Source of the DNA: Liolophura sinensis
Taxonomy: Eukaryota > Mollusca > Polyplacophora > Chitonida > Chitonidae
Reading direction: 5' to 3'
DNA length: 64,000 nt
Assembly (NCBI RefSeq): GCF_032854445.1
Contig: NC_088298.1
Location: 3,778,160-3,842,159 of the forward strand
In this document: piece after piece, positions 39,231 through 64,000 of the stretch
Layout: each line of letters begins with the position of its first letter
Position numbering within the stretch: position 1 is the stretch's first letter
The notes under the pieces: generated by a model
What the model saw: only the letters and a program-made list of their open reading frames with translations
What the model was told of the DNA's origin: nothing
Database searches by the model: none
Position numbers and translations under genes: made by a program

Positions 39231-39954
39231 CTCGGGAAATTTGCCCGACCGCAAATAAATAATTCAATAAATGAACAATTTAATACATAAATAAAATGTA
39301 CATAATGTGGCCATGACAGCTTGTTCCATTTGATAAAAGTACTATCATGCTTGTGGAGTCGATAAGAAAACGTCTTTTAGACATCAACTAAATGCACTTC
39401 GTCAACAGATTTCTGCCAACCAGTCCTCAAGAGGACTAAACGGAAAATACAGTTAAAAATTCAGGTAAGCAAAGATAGATGGATTGCTGGAAACTATATT
39501 AAAAAGCACTTTTACCCATAGTTTTAGACTTTTTAAAAATGAAAATAAATGCATTTAAATGTGTGGATAGTTATACTAATACGCTTTATTGATCATACCG
39601 CCAGGTGCAAGTAATCTGGCGTCATATCATCTTTCTTTTTTTATTCATGTATGCAAGCGAAAGTGTTGCAAACAGTATTTAAGTAATCTTTTACCCGTGG
39701 TTAATAAAAGCTATTCCAGCATAGAATTCATTCACGCACTTAATACTCTTTTTAAAAAAAAAAGTGTAAGTAATTTTATGCATAGGCTACGGCTGTCCTG
39801 GCTAGAGGACATCGTTTTATTTTTCAACCTTGTTCAGATTTAAACTAAACGTGTGTGAAAATAACATCTAAGAAGAATGGGGCTGCATAACACATATGTC
39901 AGCCACCGTGTTCGCTGAAGATTAATTAGCGTACAATCCTTTCCCTTATTACAC
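39231..39954. other. 3' flank/3' UTR of the minus-strand membrane protein gene
   Basis: No other coding sequence seen. Being downstream of the minus-strand stop at 39955, it probably includes the 3' UTR. Confidence 0.35.
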
Positions 39955-42900
39955 CTAAATATCTGTAATAAAAAATTCCTGCTCTTTATTGCATACTGGC
40001 AAAATGGCTGCTTGTACGGGCCGAGGTACTTTCCCGAGACACGGGAAATCACCAAGAGAAGATAACTCTCCTGACACAGAGGGAGTCAAATGGGGCGGTT
40101 TCATGCCGCCAACTTGGTCGCCGTGGCTATTTGGGGAAACAGGAACTTCAGATCCTGACGGCTCCTCATCGTTGAACTTTGGATCTATGTCGGTGATACA
40201 TGTACTTCCTTCTACTCTGTGAAGAGGGACGATGCTCGAGCTCGAACTGACGGGCATTACCGAATCGTCTTTGTGGCCATGGTCATCTCTGTCGTTATCG
40301 CCCGCCATAATTTTCTCGGACGTAAACAAGGGTCTCTTGTCTGCCGGAAGATGAATGAAGGCGTGCTCGATGCTGGGCAGTTCTTGTCCTCGTATTGCGT
40401 AGATCGGAAGCTTCCGCTCCCCGAGTCGATGATGTGCCAACATGAATATGTTAATCATATCCATGGCTTCCTGGGCCTCGTACGAACCGTAGAGGCCTTC
40501 CCAGACAGCTCGACCTAACAGTGGAAAATAATAATAAAAATAAAAAAAATAATAGTAATAATAATAATAAAAAATGTGCATACATGAAAAACATGAAAAC
40601 AAATTCCCGCGATAGGTTTATCAAAACAATACATGTAAACCATTTTACTTTAATGTTCTCTTGCTTTTTTCAAACATCCTTTTGCCCTGTCATTAAGATT
40701 AAGGCTAAAATATTTTCACAGCGGGGTATCAAGAGGTTGTGAGCTTCCCATCCACGACGTCCACACAATATACAAATTACCACCCAGTGTGACAGACTAG
40801 CCAAGATCTAGACCACATTACGCAGTTTAAAATCCGTAGCTTAGTTGGCGTGTTTGGTTAATGAAAGATAGAAAGAAACTCTAAAGTCCAACACCATACA
40901 CAATGCACATTTTTGTGAACACTTTGTATACCTGACCATTTAACAATGATATATGTGTACATGCATATACACCACCGTTTAATGATTGGAGGTTCCCCCC
41001 GAAGTCGGGAGACCCTGGATCAAACCCGATTTGGGTCATCCTCTAAAGACTTTAGAGATGGTACTTCTTGCTGCCTCACTTTGCGCTCAGCACTGAGCGG
41101 TTAGAGCAAGGAAACGGGACTGGTTGGCCCGGTGTCAGGATAATGTGACTGGGTGGGGTGTCGTGTCTGGTGCCTTCGCCATGATACTTCAGTGGCGGCA
41201 GCACATTGTCGGCATGGACCCGCCCTGCCACAAGAAGAAACATTATATGTGCACACACATAGTGACTCCTCGGCGACATATGACTGAAAGTACGACGTTA
41301 AACCGAAAGCAGAAGTCGGGGGGACCCGGGATAAAAGTCGGGAGACCCGGGATGAAACTCGGGTCAGGTCATATCAAAAACTCATGCACTCTAAGGACTC
41401 CTTCCTCGTCATATGACTGAAAAATTGTTAAACGACGTTAAACCCTAAGCACTCACTCACTCACTCACTCACTCACTCACTCGAGGCAGGAAAAGAACAT
41501 ATCTTTTCTTCTCATAAATGGTTGTGAGGATTTTGTACAGTTAATATACTATATCTGGATCTATTCGTGACGTACCATCTGGTCCGATACCACTGAAAGA
41601 GTCCGTTGCACGATCCCCGTCCCTTCCCTGTTTTGCCCAATCATTTCTGAAAATATAGATACCATTGACGGTTTCCAGTTTACAGACGCAAATATATTAC
41701 ATAGACCCTGCGTGCTTCGGAAACTGAATATTTGTGTTATACTTAGGAATTTCATGAAAATAAATATTTAGAGCTTTAGTTTTCCATTTTCCCATTTAAT
41801 TACAACACTTCTCAATAGACATCTCTAGACTTTCGGTAGCTTCGTTTCAAGGGGAAACTGTGTACCAATTAAATAAGCCTGGCGTACCGCAGAACTGTTT
41901 GCTTCAGCCAAGTTTGTTCGTGGCAAACGGCGTAAGCAGACATAGCTTTCGTGCGCGGTCAACTTGGCCATTCCTGCAGGTGACAACGGCAACTATTTAT
42001 CATATTCGCCTCGGTATACAGCAGAAACTAACTCATTGCATGGGATTTACTAATTTCACTTTTAGGTTGAAGAAAGATTAAAGCCCATGCAGCGCACAGT
42101 TATTCATGGTTCTCTCAAGCAAAATGTCCCGTACACCGCCCTCTCGTTGCGTGCACATGGAGGTCATCTGCTGAGCATTCAGGATTAAGCTCATCTGCTA
42201 GCCCTCGTGTGCGCCTAGCTTAAGGGCTGTTTCCAACTATCCAATGGATCCAAATGTTGGAGATCGCGTACATCGAATGCTTTGAAAACGATTGATTTAT
42301 TTGCTATTAAAAGTTATTAAGTGATTGAAGGATGTCTGCAGCTTTTGTTTGTTTTAATGGAAAATATGCGCCATTATGTGACTGGAAATAGCGCAACGAG
42401 AATTAAAAAGCTGTTTTAGACAAAGGTACACCAGATTAGCCTCCATATTAGTCACTGAATTGTCATTATGGCGCGAGGTTTCATTCGCTCCGCCCAACAT
42501 GTCATCATGAATACAGCATTCAGGATTAAGAACTAAGGAATTTAAGCCTGTGATTGGCTGCAAACACTATATCAACCGCTAATCCGTCTCCTAGAAACTG
42601 TTTATGCTAAACCAAAAGACAAAAATACACTAAAAAGGAATCAATCGGTGGATGTATGACTTACAAGGCTTTCTTATACGAAGTCATGTACCAGCCAACG
42701 CCCACAACAACCAGCAAGAAGATGATGCACAGTACAGGAACCACGCCCACAACAATTGACAGGTCGTCACTCAGACATGACGAGGCGCACAGGTCAGGGG
42801 TTATGTCTGGAATAATGACGTATATCCTTAGTTTAGGTCAGCTTTTGTCACCTCGCTAACTGAAACTAATTCTGTGAATAAACTTCCCATATAAGCAAAC

Positions 42901-44843
42901 TCTAGTTTCTTGAAGAAGCTTTGTCGGGGAATAGATGATGATCTAGATGATGATTAATGTTTCATTTATAGTTGTTGCCTACAGCAAATAGGGTTTAAAG
43001 AATTAGTCAACTTCAAAGTCTTAAATACCTTTTAAAAGAAAGGTTAAAGGATTAGTGTCCAGATTTATCATTTTTGCATACCTGTATATATTGTTAAATT
43101 GAGCACCAACAAATATTGAAAAAGGGTGCAATAATCTGAGTAATATGGCACTTAAAATCAGACAATGAAACTAGTTTTATGCATTTTTCCGCAAACACTC
43201 GTTAGCCTCAGCCGAATCACGTCATATAAGTCCAACCTTTACCAGCTGTCCTCTGTACACTAACGCAGACGTCCACATCGTACATATACTTATACTGCAC
43301 ACGACTGTAGGCCTCTATATGCCTAGGCTGTTCGGAAGTAGCCAGCGCACATGGGTATGAATTTAGAATCCCTCGGTGAATAGAATGATATTTATTGTGA
43401 AGCGGATAGAAAGAAAGAATAGTAAATTAACATAAAATTATAAGATAAACACACGACACGTATAGTGTAACACGGGGTAAAACTATATAGCTTCCCAGAC
43501 CATATTGTCAGGTCCTAATGGAAATGATTGGACAAAGATCAAATTCAGTGTCCAAAAACTCTGTATCTGAAGTCTGGCTAGAGATATCAGTGTCATAAAT
43601 CCGAACGTCAACGTCGTCCACTATGGGTTCAAATTAATACGGCCGTATGATTGCTTCTGTGTAGCTAGAACCCATCTAGAAAATGACATCGTTTTGATAC
43701 GATTTCCCATGTTATACAGACCAGCTAGACTCGGTTGGTCATTTATGAAGCCATCCGCTGAGCTCTACCAGGCGGCGGGCGGCTGGCTGGAGACCGGCTA
43801 TAGGGCAGTAGATCTATTGCTTTCGGTGGATTTAAAGTCATTATTAGCATACGTTTCTCAGAAGGGCTTCCGGTAATAATAGTGTTTTAAGAGGTTATAA
43901 TCTTTATAGTTAGGACCAGGAGTTAGAATCTAGACACCAATCCTTTAACTGATTAGTATCTGATAATCTGGATTGCTACACGCATGCATGACGTTGACAA
44001 ATGAAACAGTGCCCGGATAGTTGACTTCACCATTGACCAAACTGACAAAGAACGTAAACAGATATATTGCAATATGAATGACATTTTGTGGCAACATCAA
44101 TTAAACACCGGTAATTCCACGCACGTTTCGTCAAAACACACAAAACCTTTCATTTATTCATTCATATATAGTATATCCTATTTTTTTATTTTATCATTTT
44201 TGGGGGTTTTGTTTTGGTTTGTGGGAATATGGCTTGACTAGGTAGAATCTGCATATGTGGTGGCAAGCAAGTTCTTCAGAAACAAAACGACAGGTCAAAA
44301 TTTCTATACTCAATTCCTGAACACCTTGTTCATGTACATATCTTGTACTAAATGTAAATTGTGAAGACATTATTATTGCCATTTATGAAGTGTGCAAATC
44401 AGATTTACGGCAACAGACTTTTGGTAAAAAGAATCCATTATTAATTCCATCCACAATATCGACAAATATCACTGGTTAACTCTTTGTTTCAACAGACATG
44501 CGTCTCGCTGCCAGAAGGGCCAATCATCCAGCCGTATTATTATCATTATTATTAACACATTTATTATAGCACGTAGAGAGGAGGCTAACAGTAAGCACAG
44601 GAAGCTCAGCACAGTGATGAAATCGTTAGCATTGTCTAAATACAAATTTATGCAAATACCCGGTATATGTGCCGGACGGACTTCGTTGAGTTTGATTTTA
44701 CCTGTTACAATGCCCAGTGTAGTCATTTGTGTGGTCGTAATATCTTCAACTTCTGATTCTGCCAATTGTTGCGTTAAAGTCTGTGTCACAAAATAACACA
44801 AAAAAATTGTTCCTGGTAAACGATAGGCTACCGTGGACAACAT
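39955..44843 (-). CDS. Orphan single-pass type I membrane protein (four exons)
   Basis: Exons on the minus strand are 44843-44702, 42806-42665, 41646-41576 and 40514-39955. All introns are GT-AG and phases 1, 2 and 1 join without a stop to give 304 residues. Residues 1-24 (MLSTVAYR then LPGTIFLCYFVTQTL) look like a signal peptide. In-frame ATGs at 44858 and 44870 would lengthen it; I chose 44843 for the compact signal. The ectodomain is only about 40 residues, Thr/acidic, with C54-x3-C58. Residues 64-88 are one hydrophobic helix (SIVVGVVPVLCIIFLLVVVG), followed by YKK, so the inside is the C-terminal side. The tail of about 215 residues has a compact part (WEGLYGSYEAQEAMDMINIF, then LGERKLPIYAIRG) followed by Ser/Pro/Asp-rich, probably disordered sequence with several SP/TP sites. 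I do not recognise the family. Introns contain a family C SINE. Confidence 0.75.
40975..41482 (+). mobile_element. SINE family C with a family B-type tail, intron 3 of the membrane protein gene
   Basis: gaagtcgggagaccctggat, caaacccgatttgggtcatc, ggataatgtgactgggtggg and gaccacgccctgccacaag-like body to 41320. Short direct repeats of gtcgggagacccgggat follow (41310-41355), then ctctaaggactccttcctcg, catatgactgaaaaattgtt and (actc)n to 41482. Confidence 0.82.
42807..44701. other. Intron 1 of the minus-strand membrane protein gene
   Basis: 1.9 kb with no further exon needed by the phases and no clear repeat. An AT-rich patch is at 44160-44220. Confidence 0.4.
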
Positions 44844-46839
44844 GTCGCTGCTTTGCATGCGTGACGTCACGAAATCATGTGACCCTCAAAACTCAAACGC
44901 AACTTCTTACAACTGTGTCTTGTTAGCGTTCGAAATTTTCCCTTCACTCTTTTGTTTTATGGACCATACAGGCGTCTGTTTTCTTCTACTTTACAGATAC
45001 AAGTTAAGTGATTTTCAATTCAACTTTCCAGTAAGCAAAATGCCAAAACTGTCTCAGATAAAGTAAAAATAACAGAGCGTTTCTATCACAGCCCACAGGC
45101 TGTACACATTAAAACCGTCCTTTGACCAAAAAACCCCGATTTCGTAATCACCGAGTTCACATCAGTAATCATACTCATTTTTTTGTTAACCGAAAAGTCA
45201 CGGGATCTGTACAGTTTTGAACAGACAGATGCCATCCGATGTCGGTGAAGCGCTCAAACGCGTCCCCTACCGTATAACATTCAGTCTCCTGTGAAAGGAG
45301 GTTATTTTAGCCTACGTGCCAAAAATAGCTTCGGCAAATTCCGTGAACGGAAACATGCGAGGCCAACGTCACAACATGGTGGACAGGACGGGATGATGCT
45401 GGAAATTAATGCTGCTGCGAGTAAGAATTTGTTATATTATTTCCCTGTACTGTTTCCAACCATAATCAGAGATGCATTTATGACGAGTACATTTCAACAG
45501 AATCCTTGTACAGATAATTTGTGTCTCGGTTTTCTCGTTACAAAGTCGACAACAGATGCCATTCGCTGCTCACGAATGCGTCGGTGTCTTTTGCTGGTGT
45601 GTCAGCTGTCAATGTCGACACTAAAGAAATAGGCGAAAGTTGGAGGAATCATTGAAATACGCCCCAAATTAAACAAGTGTTGAACTATTCCACCTAGATA
45701 TAGCTTGTCTTGTACAGTATGCGAGAGAGGACAGGAAGCCATGTTCACTAAATGTCATAAGATTTAAATTTAAGATAAAATTGATTGACTGCCAGCATTG
45801 TTTACTGATAGCATCATGCCATTTCCAAACCAGTAACTTGGGTACTGGATTGATAATTGTTCAGTGTTCATTTTCTCTATAGAAAAATTGATTCTACTGT
45901 CATGTTCATTTGTATATGGTAAAATATTGGTAAGAGGTCTGTGCTTATCATTGCAAAAGGTTTATTATTAATTTGATCAGTGTTTAATGATGCAAGCAAG
46001 AATTTTCCCCATGTAATATGGCAGTATTGCAGGGTTTTTGTTTTCATGAAATGGAAGAGCCTAGCATGCATGTAAACAGTGTTCCTTGATCAGTGTCCAT
46101 ACCTGACTAGTCAGTATGTGTAATTGTGGAATGTAACTCTCTTTATCGAGCAACACATTGTTGGGAGAGTTACGGGGAATAATTATTTCCAATGGTTTGG
46201 AGCGAAGGTAAGTCACATTTACTGCATCTTGACACAAATATTAAATCTTCTTTAGCGTAAATTGATGCCAACCGAGTGGTTCCCATAACCAACTAACCTG
46301 TTCTGAGTCTTGCCGAGCCAAAAATGATCCATGACAACGGCACAAATTCACAACATATAAACATTTTCAGACACTACATCCGCTGTGGCGGTAAGCCATC
46401 TGTCTCCATTTTGATCATTTGCGAGAATGAACGAGACTGAAGTGATTAGCGGCATCTGACAACAGGGAGAAAGAACCAGCCAAATGTACGACTAGACTTG
46501 TCTAGTGTTACTATAGCGATTGCCATAGGTATTATCTCCCTTTAACGACCTTATTTTTTTCTGCGCTCACGTCGATCACATGACTTGTGTGTACGACTGT
46601 GAGAACAAGATGAGGACAGTGGGTGTTGTGTCTGACTGTGTATTTATTTTGTGAATTTTTGCAGTTCTTCAGTGAGACTCGGAACAGCTTAGTTGATTAT
46701 GGAGACCATTTGGTTGACATCGATTTACGCTAGGGAAGACTTAATGTGCATGTGAAGATGCGGTAAATGTGGCTTACTGTCGATCCGACACATTAGAAGC
46801 AGAAATTCTGAGTAACTCTCCCAACACTTCGTGTATATA

Positions 46840-46894
<55 letters not shown>

Positions 46895-47399
46895 TTAAAA
46901 TTCTGAAGTTCATTGTAATACTGAATCCTTCCAGGTCTCTGAAAAATGTAGTATGGAATTTCCCCAACATTAGGTTAAGCAAAATTTTGTGCGGTCAGGC
47001 ATGGCCACAAACCAGCGTCAGTTATCAGTTATCAAATATGTCGAGGTGGTCAGTATAGCAGGTGGCTTAGAGCATCACCAAAGAATCTCAGGAAGGCATG
47101 ACAGGGAAGTAACCGATCGATCTTCTGCTTCCGAAATATTGACAAACAAACATATAAGGAACATAAGTGTTTTGGGAATTTAAGGCCATGGAGACGTATT
47201 TGATGGGTAATTTTTGCCTGTCATAAAGTCATTACAAACGGCCACGGATTGCACTGGTTTTGATCTATCTTTGGTTGAACAAAATTTTTGCCAAACCTAG
47301 CGTCTGAACAGTCTCAGACTATCAAAATGTAGGATGGATTTCACACTCCCACCTTACCACTCATGGCAATCAAACTCACCTCATGTGATCACTTCTTTG
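44844..47399. other. Spacer between divergent genes, first half
   Basis: Probably holds the promoter of the minus-strand gene and possibly non-coding first exons of ICA1. A donor-like gcgaaggtaagtcac occurs at about 46203-46214, but nothing proves it is used. A 113-codon open frame at 45291-45632 lacks domain or splice evidence. Confidence 0.35.
46812..46890. repeat. (TA)n microsatellite
   Basis: gtgtatatatatatgtatat followed by about 25 ta units. Confidence 0.95.
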
Positions 47400-47650
47400 T
47401 TGGGCCACTGTGGCCAAGGTGGTTTGTATACCACTGCGGTGCAGTGACCAATGTTTTCACTGTGAGTTCAAGTCTAGCTCATGCTGGCTTTGTCTTTGGT
47501 CTTACATGTGAAGGTCTGCCAACAACCTGCGGATGGTCATGGGTTTTCCCCAGGGTTCTGTCTGTCTTCCTCCCTCAATAATGCTGGCTGATGTCATATA
47601 TGTGAAATGTATTTGAGTATGCCATGAAACACCATTCAAATAAATAAATC
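47400..47650 (+). mobile_element. SINE family A, near full length
   Basis: tgtggccaaggtggtttgta, gtgagttcaagtctagctca, tgctggctttgtctttggtc, ctgcggatggtcatgggttt and a caaataaataaa tail. Confidence 0.82.
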
Positions 47651-48054
47651 TGTAAATCCCCTCTTTGTTATTTTCCAGTTGAATCTTGAATACTGTTGTC
47701 CTAATTTACTACCCTCACAGATGAAACTAATGGACTTGCTTTCTTGTGATCACATCAACTGTAAGAACTTTGAACGTACGAAAGAGCCAGACTACCTAGT
47801 CTACCTAAAATGTAACCTAGGTCTAACACCCTGAAAATTATGACACCAATATTTTCATTACTATCTGTCAGCACGACTTCAGTCTTCATCATCTACCTCA
47901 GTGTGGGAAAATATCTGAAATATGAGAAGGGGATGGATTTAGAATTACAATTAATGTCCGGAGAAATAGGCCCATTTTGGGGGACTACATACCTGACAAA
48001 CTTCTTAATTTATACCTACAGCTGAAATAAAGTCTGAATCAAAGCTAGGATTTA

Positions 48055-48205
48055 TTCATTTATTTATTTATTTGATTGGTGTTTTACGCCATACTCAAGA
48101 ATGTTTCACTTATATGACAGCGGCCAGCATTGTGGTGGGAGGAAAACGGGCAGAGCGCAGGGGAAACCCACAACCATCCACAGGTCCGCAGGGTGAGAGA
48201 CTCCA
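48055..48205 (-). mobile_element. SINE family A fragment, inverted
   Basis: (ttta)n then ttgattggtgttttacgcca, tactcaagaatgtttcactt, gacagcggccagcattgtgg and ccacaaccatccacagg. Confidence 0.88.
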
Positions 48206-49355
48206 GGGTCAAAACTAGGAGGCTTGTCACATAAGTACATATGCCTGTTGAGGTGCATTGCTATTTGAGTGCATGTGTGAATGTAGGAGACAAGTTTGTG
48301 CATATTGGATATTTGCATCTCCTTCCATTCTAGGTGACGTCATGTGGTCACAGAAAGATTGAATATACAGAATGTAACTAATCTGTGTGACTTTCCATTG
48401 ACTTGTTTGCAATATAAATAATGAATTTTTAATAAACCAAAAATTTTTTGATGAACAAAAACATGAGAATTTCACAGGAGAGGAAAGTTAGAACTTTATA
48501 ATATGGACGGTACAAAGACCACATCGCATTTCGTTTAACAGAAAGCAACAGTTGGTGTTCCAGCTGAGTGAGCCTGTGTAGATGTACAGGGTTTCAGGGA
48601 GAGAATTTAACCATGCGTAAATTACATCTAAGTGTTAAGACTCCGCTGTATATTTGTGGCTTCTGGGGCGCATGGACTACATGGAGCATGACACGGTACA
48701 GATTGTATGGCTATGTAAACACCTCTGTCACAAGTCTCATGTTCCATTGGTGTGATCAGTCTGGTACTAGTTATCCTGAAGCATGTTTAAAGTTCAGGTT
48801 TTTGATGTGAATCTAAAAGTTATCAGAGTAAATATATGGTAGGGGTTGACAGTTTTGATATTTTGAGCTCCTCAGAGGGAGGACCTCAACAAAAACTAAG
48901 GTCAACCAGTATGTTTTAATGGTATGAAATGTATTAGGTTTTCTTTATGATCATACATTTTGACCCCTGCATGGCGATCATTGTGTGACATTTTTGTACC
49001 CGTTGTATGCAGTTCAGCGTATGTTCAGTACTAAACTGGACAGTCCAGAATTGGGTCATTGGGTTTTGAAAACAATACTCGGATGATGGTGCTCATGTTG
49101 AGTCGTTGGTTCATTGAAAGTCATATTTTATTCCACAAATATGCAGTGGGAAATTTATAACTTGCCAAAAGATTGTTGGTTTACCCTCAGCTGCTAAACG
49201 ATCTGTTTTCTCCACATCATCTTTCTGTCAAATTCTTTTGTTATGGGTAATTTTGCTTATTTTTTATAAACTACTACCCTATAAACAAGCATCTGGGCTA
49301 CTACAACCCAAAAAGGAACTTTAAGTACCGGTAATTCTAGATGCTAGATTGATTT

Positions 49356-49570
49356 GGGGCGACCATGACTGAGAGGGTTAGCACACCAGCAAGGCACAAT
49401 GACCCAGGAGCCTTTCACCAATACGGTCACTGTGAGTTCAAGTCCAGCCTGCAGATGGTCATGGGTTTCCCCCGAGCACTGCCAGGTTTCCTCCCACCAT
49501 AATGGTGGCAGCCAGTGTATAAAGTGAAATACTCCTGAGTAACACTGATCAAATAAACAAATAAATAAGA
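49356..49570 (+). mobile_element. SINE family A, near full length with internal deletion
   Basis: gggcgaccatgactgagagg, gttagcacaccagcaaggca, caatgacccaggagcctttc, gtgagttcaagtccagcctg (joined directly to cagatggtcatggg) and tail gatcaaataaacaaataaat. Confidence 0.85.
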
Positions 49571-49959
49571 TCCTAGATTGTTTTTTGACACCTTTAGGAA
49601 TTTTGAAAATATTTGTAGTCTGCACAGTAGTATGGAAAATTTTTCTGGTTGGTCCAGGGATTTTAGCCAGAAATTCTTTGGAGTCAGTTTAACTCAGGTT
49701 GATATTATTACCATACATGTAATTAAGACCACAAGGGCTTTTATTCCGATTATGGAATAATTGTTTCTTTAATTGAGGTGTATAGTTTGAACGATTGTCG
49801 AGCGAGCAAGCTTGTACTAAAGTCAGTTGTATTGTATTATTTTCTCTGCAGGTAATGCCTTGTGAAGATCCCATCCATTACTGTTGTTGTTGTTGAAGTG
49901 AGAAGCAGTGAAGCCAGCAGTCTTCAGGCTTATAGTACAGATTTGGAGATCCTTTCAAA

Positions 49960-63378
<13,419 letters not shown>

Positions 63379-64000
63379 GTAGGCTGCCTGTCATTGGATG
63401 AAATTTAGACCAATTGGTGTGCAGCTACCTTTGTGTGTTGGGATGTTGCGAATTGCTAACTACTTGGTGGAGGATTTGGTTATGTTAATTTATACTTTGC
63501 ACCTGGTTGCCATGGGAACTGTCACTTAACTTTTGCCTGTAATAAAAAAGGGAATCCGTTCATGCATAGGTAAAGCATGATAGATTGTGATGAAGACTTG
63601 TCATGAATTGTTTGAAGCCGTTTCTGGTGGATAACAATCTCTAAACTGCATTGAAATGCGGAATGGAACAAAGTTTTTAAATAATCTTCAACCTTTTTAA
63701 CCTCTAAAGCACTTTTTTAGTGGAATTTATGCAGACAGTTATTATGAGAAAGAAACTAAAACTTTTTTATTGCGTGTCAGTAAAGGTGCAGGCTTAATAA
63801 AATTGTCCAAAGTGTTTCTCTACACCCCATAGTTCTCTCAGAATGGTTCAAAATATTGGTCGCAGTAGTGGTTGGAAAGGTCAAAGAATTAAGGTAGGCA
63901 ACGTTTACAGATAATGGACCGTCCACAAGACAAAATCTACTGTAAATGTTTATCTTTTTTTGACACCTAAAGCACCCATTTTCAGTGAAATTTATGTCAA
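63379..64000. other. ICA1 intron 8 (start), with a MITE-like element
   Basis: 63684-63893 starts aataatcttcaaccttttta and ends tggaaaggtcaaagaattaa gg. The ends resemble the TCAACC family but the interior differs (ctaaagcacttttttagtgg, ttctctcagaatggttcaaa). Part of it recurs at 15900-15970. The next blocks (cacctaaagcacccattttc, 63965 on) may start another copy cut by the window edge. Confidence 0.5.

Noticed and set aside
40515..40602. N-terminal extension of the membrane-protein last exon (run of F/Y residues)
   Set aside because: It is intron: a poly-pyrimidine tract and (aat)n repeat before the acceptor at 40515-40516. The phase joins instead to the exon at 41576-41646.
45291..45632. 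113-codon plus-strand open frame between the divergent genes
   Set aside because: Composition unremarkable, no recognisable domain, not joined to any exon; might be 5' non-coding DNA of ICA1.

Overview
This is a stretch of animal nuclear DNA: intron-rich, AT-rich, repeat-laden, with GT-AG introns and five recognisable protein-coding loci. I infer a lophotrochozoan, most likely a mollusc. The reasons are the abundant tRNA-headed SINEs of a type I associate with gastropod and bivalve genomes (tails like 'ggcgtaaaacaccaatcaaataaata' and 'gttaaaccctaagcactcactcac') and a neuropeptide gene resembling the PDF/cerebrin family. The species cannot be fixed from the sequence alone.

Layout. 1-10.7 kb is intron or upstream sequence of a ubiquitin-conjugating enzyme gene of the UBE2E class. 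It holds a ~1.5-kb, 45-bp-period satellite. 10.7-12.0 kb carries the last two coding exons of UBE2E (+). 12-21.7 kb is UBE2E 3' UTR and intergenic repeats. 21.75-27.48 kb is a complete five-exon LSM5 gene (+), with a long foldback element in intron 2. 27.5-31.2 kb is mostly SINE-bearing intergenic DNA. 31.2-36.3 kb is a three-exon secreted peptide precursor (+). It has a signal peptide, one KR-flanked 19-residue peptide and an amidation signal, and looks like a divergent PDF/cerebrin-type neuropeptide. 36.5-38.1 kb contains a 205-bp MITE, a SINE and a 67-bp satellite. 40.0-44.8 kb is a four-exon gene on the minus strand for an unrecognised single-pass membrane protein (304 aa). 45-49.9 kb is the spacer between two head-to-head genes. 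49.96-63.4 kb is the 5' part of ICA1 (islet cell autoantigen 1; AH/BAR-domain protein), with eight coding exons visible and the 3' end outside the window.

The genes look like ordinary neighbours on a chromosome, not a pathway: ubiquitin transfer, RNA decay/splicing, a peptide hormone, an orphan membrane protein and a vesicle-trafficking protein. PDF-type peptide release and ICA1 (dense-core and synaptic vesicle traffic) both belong to neurosecretory cells, but I see nothing here that shows a functional link. The most novel items are the PDF-like precursor with a cysteine inside the predicted mature peptide, the orphan membrane protein, and a rich set of non-autonomous elements (MITEs, a foldback, several SINE families and satellites).
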